Below, piece by piece: positions 14,223 to 17,952 of a DNA stretch of 17,952 nucleotides. A model generated the notes under the pieces. The model had not been told where the DNA came from. It saw nothing but the letters and a program-made list of their open reading frames with translations, and ran no database searches. The stretch spans positions 1-17,952 of the forward strand of contig JBCCFD010000110.1 in the NCBI GenBank assembly GCA_039029915.1. Reading direction: 5' to 3'. Both the position numbers and the translations under genes were made by a program. The DNA is from QQUD01 sp039029915. GTDB lineage: Bacteria; Chloroflexota; Anaerolineae; Promineifilales; Promineifilaceae. Every line of letters starts with the position of its first letter. Position 1 is the stretch's first letter.

Positions 14223-14286
14223 ACTTACGATTTCTGGATAGCATATTGTTGACTATCTAGGCCAAAAATCGTAAGTTTTTGTTTTT
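14223..14286 (+). terminator. Rho-independent terminator, plus strand
   Basis: ACTTACGATTT (14223-14233) pairs with AAATCGTAAGT (14266-14276), an 11-bp stem, and is followed by TTTTTGTTTTT. Part of the loop (ATAG/CTAT) can extend the stem. It would end transcripts arriving from the cNMP-binding gene and, in reverse, lies just after the herA stop codon. Confidence 0.75.
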
Positions 14287-14291
14287 AAAAA

Positions 14292-15974
14292 TTAGCCAAA
14301 TATTGACTTATTAAACTCATCTAGGCTTTCAGTTGAGCCACTGCTTCGACTGGCTCCTTTCATTTCATCATAAAAAGCTTGATCATATCGTCGTGACCTG
14401 ACGGGGATTGGCATTTTTACCCCCCAGCCTAACAGCAAAACTTCTTCTTTTTCTTGTAGCCTAGCCAGCATGCCTCGCAGCTGGTCTCGCCCGGCTAACC
14501 CCGTTAACACAGCCCGGATATCGTCATCATCACCTAGCCAGCCGGTAATGCGGGTGCCCAGCTGTGACATAATTTCGTCATCAATTCCAGACGGTCGTTG
14601 ATCAACTACCAGCAACGTCACAAAATATTTGCGTAATTCACGGGCAATAATGCCAAAGGTAGTTTGGCTTGCCAGCTGTGGATTCAGAATTTTGTGGGCT
14701 TCTTCGATGGCAATGAGCAGCGGGCGCGGTTTTGGTGCCCCTTCGCTTTTGTAAGCTTCCGTTTTTTTGACCCAATGTTGTCGAATGCGGCGCGTTAACA
14801 GGTTTGAGACCAGCAGGTAATCAAGGTCATTATCAAATTTACCAAAGCTCAAAATGATATGACGGCCGTTTTCAAGCTTATCCACAATTGCACTCACCGG
14901 ATCATTGGGTGGGTTTTTGATGATATACGGCCGTTCATAAATAACGCTCAAGCGGCGATGCAATGCTTCTGCTGCTTTGTCATTAATATTATTTTCTCTT
15001 GCCCAAGCCGCTACCGAGTCAGGCGCAGGCACCGTTTTGCCCGTTTCAGGGTCCGTTTCAACAGCGCCCGGAATGAGCTGCATAAATTGATAAAACCAAT
15101 CTTGTTTAAAACTTCGCGTCAGGGCATTGAGCGTGATAGAAGCTGTGTCGGTTAGCGCCAACTGTTCAGAAAGCATCAATATATCCGCAATCTCAAAATC
15201 ACTGAGTGCCAACTGGAGCGTAAAATCAGGGTTTTGCCCACCAACCGTGCTTTCTAAGCCAGCCACCTGCACTTTGGTACCAAAAAGCGACCGCAAGCCC
15301 AGCACTTTGATATTTCGGTCTGAATCAGAATCATCAAAACCATACTCATTGTGCATATCAAAAACCAGCGCCGCAGCCGCATCTGCATCCATCAAGCCAG
15401 CCAGCACCATGCGGGTCAGGAAGCTCTTACCGGTCCCCGTCGCGCCAAAAATACCGCTAGACCGCTGTACAAACTTGTTCAAATCGAGTCGTACAGGATA
15501 GCCTTGCTCAATAGTATGCCCAATCACAAAGCCATCTTTGCCAAAAATCTCAGCGACGTCAGCTTCATTAGCAGCCCGCACTTCAGCATGATGTGCAGGC
15601 ACCGTCTTAACAGGGCGTGGGCCGGGATTTTCTTTTCCTTGCTCAACTGACTCTGCCCATTCGTGATGGGCCTCAGTGCCAAGCTCAGGCCCCATGTCCA
15701 TCATCAAAGTAGGGTACATCATGAGCGTGGTAAACAACGTTTTACCCAAGAGCGCTTGCTGAATGGCAGGCTGTAATCGATCAGTTTTTTCATCGGCAAA
15801 ACGAGGGTCCGTAGCGCCAAGCTGGAGGTCGGTGATTAAGCCATAGTAGCGGAAACGGCCGCTATCTACGACCACAAAACTGCCTTCCTGCACCTCATCC
15901 GCTGCTACGGTGAGCCGAATGCGAAAGCCTTCCTTAAGTCCACCCCCGATGATATATCCAATTGAATCTTCCAT
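14292..15974 (-). CDS. herA: HerA-like ATPase/DNA translocase
   Basis: HerA is a hexameric FtsK-type translocase that works with nuclease NurA in DNA end resection. The 560-residue protein has an N-terminal HAS-barrel-like part (EGFRIRLTVAADEVQEGSFVVV), Walker A GATGTGKS (177-184), VFDMHNEYG (204-212), Walker B LLIAIEEAH (419-427), and the family block RKYFVTLLVVDQRPSGIDDEIMSQLGTRI with its sensor/arginine region, followed by GWGVKMPIPVRSRR. I chose ATG 15974 (GGAAG ribosome site five bases upstream) over the in-frame TTG at 15986. nurA lies upstream in the same direction, but a lipoprotein gene and a small HAS-barrel gene stand between them. Two ACGGCCGT copies, read Asn-Gly-Arg and Glu-Arg-Pro. 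Confidence 0.88.
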   Translation of the reverse strand: MEDSIGYIIGGGLKEGFRIRLTVAADEVQEGSFVVVDSGRFRYYGLITDLQLGATDPRFADEKTDRLQPAIQQALLGKTLFTTLMMYPTLMMDMGPELGTEAHHEWAESVEQGKENPGPRPVKTVPAHHAEVRAANEADVAEIFGKDGFVIGHTIEQGYPVRLDLNKFVQRSSGIFGATGTGKSFLTRMVLAGLMDADAAAALVFDMHNEYGFDDSDSDRNIKVLGLRSLFGTKVQVAGLESTVGGQNPDFTLQLALSDFEIADILMLSEQLALTDTASITLNALTRSFKQDWFYQFMQLIPGAVETDPETGKTVPAPDSVAAWARENNINDKAAEALHRRLSVIYERPYIIKNPPNDPVSAIVDKLENGRHIILSFGKFDNDLDYLLVSNLLTRRIRQHWVKKTEAYKSEGAPKPRPLLIAIEEAHKILNPQLASQTTFGIIARELRKYFVTLLVVDQRPSGIDDEIMSQLGTRITGWLGDDDDIRAVLTGLAGRDQLRGMLARLQEKEEVLLLGWGVKMPIPVRSRRYDQAFYDEMKGASRSSGSTESLDEFNKSIFG

Positions 15975-16051
15975 AAATGCTTCCAAAAATCTCTATGTAG
16001 GCAAACTCATCAATTATTGAATTGTTGCCACATGCAAGCTAATTATTATTT

Positions 16052-16933
16052 TTATTCTTCGCCAATATCAATTTGAATTTGGTTTTCTATTTCACTAAAG
16101 TCCATTGGCTCATTAAAATTTGAGATCGTGACTGTAGTAGATGTCGTCGCTTCAAAATCATCAACAGTTGCTTCACTTTCAATTGAAATAAACCGAACTA
16201 GGGTTTGCTCCTTATCAATTAAAACATATCCATTACCACTACCTTCTAGCATATTAGCAGCTTCACGCATAGTTCCCATCGTTTGAGTAGCTAGTCCACC
16301 TGTGTAATTAAGCTGATCATGGTAAGCGTCATCTATGGAAAAGGTTAACTCAACAACCTCAAAACCATCAAAGGTCGTTTCCTGTGAAAATTGGAGTTCT
16401 TTTACAATGGAAAGTATTTCAACAGTCGGAAATCCTTGATATCTATATTGCACTAAACCTGGCCCAACTGCCCAAGCTTCAAACGCCCGAATCAAAACAT
16501 CCATTCGCCCCGTTGTAGATTCTGTAGGCTCAATCCAAGGCTCATTTAGAGACGCTCGCCAATACCTATTTTCTTTGCGGAAAAGGTCAAATCCTGTTTC
16601 ACAATATATTAGAATATTTGAAATGTCGACATCACAAAAACCAACATCACCCGAGTCTTCAGGAAATGTACCAAAAGTTGTAGCATGTGTTCCGCTTATA
16701 GAATAGGATGTTAATAAAAAGAAATTCTCTTCAGCAGTTTGCAATAAACTTAATGCATCAATTTCTGTGGTTGAGGTGGGTTCAGGCAATTGTTGCGTTG
16801 GAGGCAGTTGGGTTTCAATCACCTCTGTAGCTTCTTCCTCTATGAGTGCATCATTACTTACATTTGTCGTAGACGTGCATCCAATGATGAGAAACCATAT
16901 CCAAAACATAAATAGATACTTCTGAATACGCAT
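16052..16933 (-). CDS. Lipoprotein, LppX/LolA-like fold suspected
   Basis: A 293-residue protein beginning MRIQKYLFMFWIWFLIIGC, a lipoprotein signal with lipobox LIIGC, then an acidic Thr/Pro/Glu-rich linker (EEEATEVIETQLPPTQ). The rest (repeated SYSISGTHATTFG, WRASLNEPWIEPT, FDGFEVVELTFSIDD, ending VTISNFNEPMDFSEIENQI) resembles periplasmic lipid- or ligand-carrying LppX/LolA-like lipoproteins of Gram-positives and Chloroflexota; the family call is tentative. Start: the longest frame opens at TTG 16966, but ATG 16933 gives the complete signal peptide and has AGGGGAA upstream, so I chose it. The gene is visibly more AT-rich than its neighbours, has no ACGGCCGT copy, and separates nurA/HAS-barrel from herA. 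Confidence 0.75.
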   Translation of the reverse strand: MRIQKYLFMFWIWFLIIGCTSTTNVSNDALIEEEATEVIETQLPPTQQLPEPTSTTEIDALSLLQTAEENFFLLTSYSISGTHATTFGTFPEDSGDVGFCDVDISNILIYCETGFDLFRKENRYWRASLNEPWIEPTESTTGRMDVLIRAFEAWAVGPGLVQYRYQGFPTVEILSIVKELQFSQETTFDGFEVVELTFSIDDAYHDQLNYTGGLATQTMGTMREAANMLEGSGNGYVLIDKEQTLVRFISIESEATVDDFEATTSTTVTISNFNEPMDFSEIENQIQIDIGEE

Positions 16934-16966
16934 TAAAACAATTTCCCCTAGATCTCTAACTAACAA

Positions 16967-17593
16967 TCAGTTAGTCAATGTTAAATTAGGTAAAGCATCA
17001 CTCAACGCTTCAAGTGTGGGAATAAGGATATCGTAGTTACTTCGAAGGAGTTCAATTAGCTCTTGGGTAACGGCCGTTGCCCACATCCCATCATCTCCCC
17101 GCAGTCGATACACATCCAAAATGTGCGCCACTAACAGTTGATCAACTGGCACAGGACTACCTGTGGCTCGCAAAATAAGTCGCAAATAGCTCAATCGCTC
17201 CGTGAATTCAACAATATTTGGTGCGTCAATAACCAGTTCAACCGGATCAAGGTTTAGCGGAGGTCGAGGTGGTAACCCGTGCTGAATAACACCGTCCTGC
17301 TCGTACCCAATCGCAATCACGCTCATTTCAATTGGCAAAAGGCGGTTGCGGCGCTGATCTTCAATCACAGACGTAGGCGGATTTTCAGCTAACACCAATC
17401 GACGTACAAGCTGATCATCATCAATGTTCATGTTGTAAATCAGACCGTAGATCGCTTCTCGATGATCAACCGGCTGAGCTTTAACCAGTGCACCAAAGGC
17501 GGGCTGATTCAACTGCCCAACGCGACAGCCAACAGCAAAGCCCGTTGTGCTGGCTCTTAAAATCCGTCCAATTTGTGGGTTTTCGTTTTCCAT
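16967..17593 (-). CDS. HAS-barrel-like protein of the NurA-HerA cluster
   Basis: A 208-residue soluble protein with no membrane segment. Its first 60 or so residues (IGRILRASTTGFAVGCRV, then AFGALVKAQPVDHREAIYGLI) look like a HAS-barrel, the small beta-barrel that HerA and ATP synthase subunits share; residues about 90-120 contain VIAIGYEQDGVIQHGLPPRPP. The rest is helical with no catalytic motif I recognise. I recall proteins of this kind next to nurA and herA in Chloroflexota and cyanobacteria; a role as an adaptor to HerA/NurA is inferred from position. It starts 55 bp after the nurA stop. The start has only a weak GAGA ribosome site. One AACGGCCGTT copy, read Thr-Ala-Val. Confidence 0.65.
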   Translation of the reverse strand: MENENPQIGRILRASTTGFAVGCRVGQLNQPAFGALVKAQPVDHREAIYGLIYNMNIDDDQLVRRLVLAENPPTSVIEDQRRNRLLPIEMSVIAIGYEQDGVIQHGLPPRPPLNLDPVELVIDAPNIVEFTERLSYLRLILRATGSPVPVDQLLVAHILDVYRLRGDDGMWATAVTQELIELLRSNYDILIPTLEALSDALPNLTLTN

Positions 17594-17610
17594 AGTGTCT
17601 CTTCAACAAG

Positions 17611-17640
17611 ACCCCAAGGGTTTTCAAAAAAACTTGGGGT
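17611..17640. terminator. Hairpin between nurA and the HAS-barrel gene
   Basis: ACCCCAAG (17611-17618) and CTTGGGGT (17633-17640) form a perfect 8-bp stem with a 14-nt loop that contains a run of seven A on the plus strand. On the plus strand TTTAAAA follows; on the minus strand there is no U-run after the stem, so in the direction of nurA it may attenuate rather than end transcription. Confidence 0.4.
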
Positions 17641-17648
17641 TTAAAATT

Positions 17649-17952
17649 CTAGAATCCTTCGTGACGGGTTTTGCCGCTTCGGGCCAGCTCTTTACTACCC
17701 GCTTTGGCTGTTAGCTCAGACCCAACGCCGTGTCGATCCATAATGACATCCAGCATAAAGTTAAGTTCTGCGGCATCCTGTCGTCCCACCACAGCCATCT
17801 CATCCGCCCGCGCAATCACGTAAGGGTAATCCCCCATAATTTGGCATTGACTCACGATCAGGCTGTGAACGGCCGTTACCGCCTCAGCATCATCAGCCAC
17901 CCAGCGAGGAATATCCACTCGGGCAATTTGCCTATCAGATGTGGTCGGGTTG
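17649..17952 (-). CDS. nurA: NurA nuclease, C-terminal part
   Basis: The frame is open to the window edge; its 5' end is missing, and 100 codons are visible. The GTG at 17918 is not the start, since the reading frame continues beyond it without a stop. The visible segment matches the NurA C-terminus: RQIARVDIPRWVADDAEAV, then a helix, then GDYPYVIARADEMAVVG (matching the family GYPxxLxxAH block) and a final helix, with a basic tail (KAGSKELARSGKTRHEGF). NurA is a 5'-3' nuclease that functions with HerA, in line with herA downstream on the same strand. The catalytic N-terminal Asp/Glu residues lie outside the window, so activity cannot be judged. One AACGGCCGTT copy, read Thr-Ala-Val. Confidence 0.8.
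   Translation of the reverse strand, partial: NPTTSDRQIARVDIPRWVADDAEAVTAVHSLIVSQCQIMGDYPYVIARADEMAVVGRQDAAELNFMLDVIMDRHGVGSELTAKAGSKELARSGKTRHEGF

Larger units (their letters stand above)
13865..14291. other. 427-bp gap after the cNMP-binding gene, mostly unassigned
   Basis: The stretch holds a small stem TGCCG/CGGCA (13876-13891), a perfect TATAAT (13936-13941) without a recognisable -35, a weak small reading frame (13958-14194) and a plus-strand terminator (14223-14286). The composition shifts from AT-rich to more GC-rich within it. It may be a long 3' untranslated region, a small RNA gene or a decayed gene. Confidence 0.5.
582..17877. repeat. Dispersed palindromic octamer ACGGCCGT / decamer AACGGCCGTT
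   Basis: Twenty-three copies of ACGGCCGT are spread over the window. Perfect AACGGCCGTT starts at 582, 702, 1451, 3510, 4800, 6374, 6974, 7006, 7463, 7991, 8849, 10721, 17069 and 17868. Copies with only the octamer start at 3744, 5788, 7128, 8814, 9668, 12332, 12838, 14862 and 14927. All but the one at 10721 lie within genes. The element occurs in all three reading phases: Thr-Ala-Val (15), Asn/Tyr/His-Gly-Arg (6) and Glu-Arg-Pro (1). Of 31 CGGCCG hexamers I count, 23 have flanking A and T, giving the octamer. By base composition about 0.2 octamers would be expected. Confidence 0.9.

Noticed and set aside
15127..15501. Plus-strand frame of 124 codons
   Set aside because: Antisense to the Walker A and following region of HerA; Ser-rich composition is a by-product of the opposite strand.
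16934..16966. TTG 16966 as start of the lipoprotein
   Set aside because: The resulting 11 extra residues (acidic and hydrophobic mixed) would precede a complete lipoprotein signal that begins at ATG 16933 with its own ribosome site.
582..17877. CRISPR array or transposon ends as explanation of the ACGGCCGT copies
   Set aside because: Copies are irregularly spaced from 32 bp to several kb, lie inside intact genes in different codon phases, and have no shared longer flank or target duplication.

Overview
The window is a bacterial chromosome segment with moderate GC (mid-40s % by eye), dense coding and no rRNA, tRNA, transposase or CRISPR array. The gene set best fits a Chloroflexota (Anaerolineae-like) bacterium: a RecG with a long N-terminal extension, a coiled-coil protein beside coaD, a mevalonate kinase, a NurA/HerA DNA-end-processing cluster and a proline-rich DUF3048 lipoprotein. 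This placement is inferred from gene content only; there is no phylogenetic marker alignment behind it.

Layout. (1) 1-824: 5' part of a DUF3048 (YerB-like) lipoprotein gene, cut by the window edge, with a good promoter. (2) 1097-2135: a two-gene unit, a coiled-coil protein followed by a YkgJ-type cysteine-cluster protein, read from a near-consensus promoter in a 456-bp regulatory gap. (3) 2592-8476: a leftward block fakA-like, degV/fakB-like, recG, coaD, joining fatty-acid activation, fork repair and CoA synthesis; the first two genes overlap by one base (TAATG). (4) 8792-10617: mevalonate kinase and a UbiA-family decaprenyl-phosphate phosphoribosyltransferase-like enzyme, overlapping by ATGA. 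(5) 10913-11608: PlsC-like acyltransferase. (6) 11800-13864: the only rightward genes, a cytoplasmic-looking serine carboxypeptidase (S10) and a stand-alone cyclic-nucleotide-binding domain protein, followed by a 427-bp stretch ending in a rho-independent terminator. (7) 14292-17952: leftward NurA (partial), a HAS-barrel-like 208-aa protein, an AT-rich lipoprotein, and HerA ATPase.

The most striking feature is not a gene. The palindrome ACGGCCGT occurs 23 times, 14 of them as AACGGCCGTT, against roughly 0.2 and 0.01 expected from base composition (hand estimate). Copies sit almost entirely inside genes and are read in all three codon phases (Thr-Ala-Val, Asn/Tyr/His-Gly-Arg, Glu-Arg-Pro), so the signal is at the DNA level, like HIP1 of cyanobacteria. 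It is absent from the AT-rich lipoprotein gene that interrupts the nurA-herA cluster, which suggests that gene arrived later.
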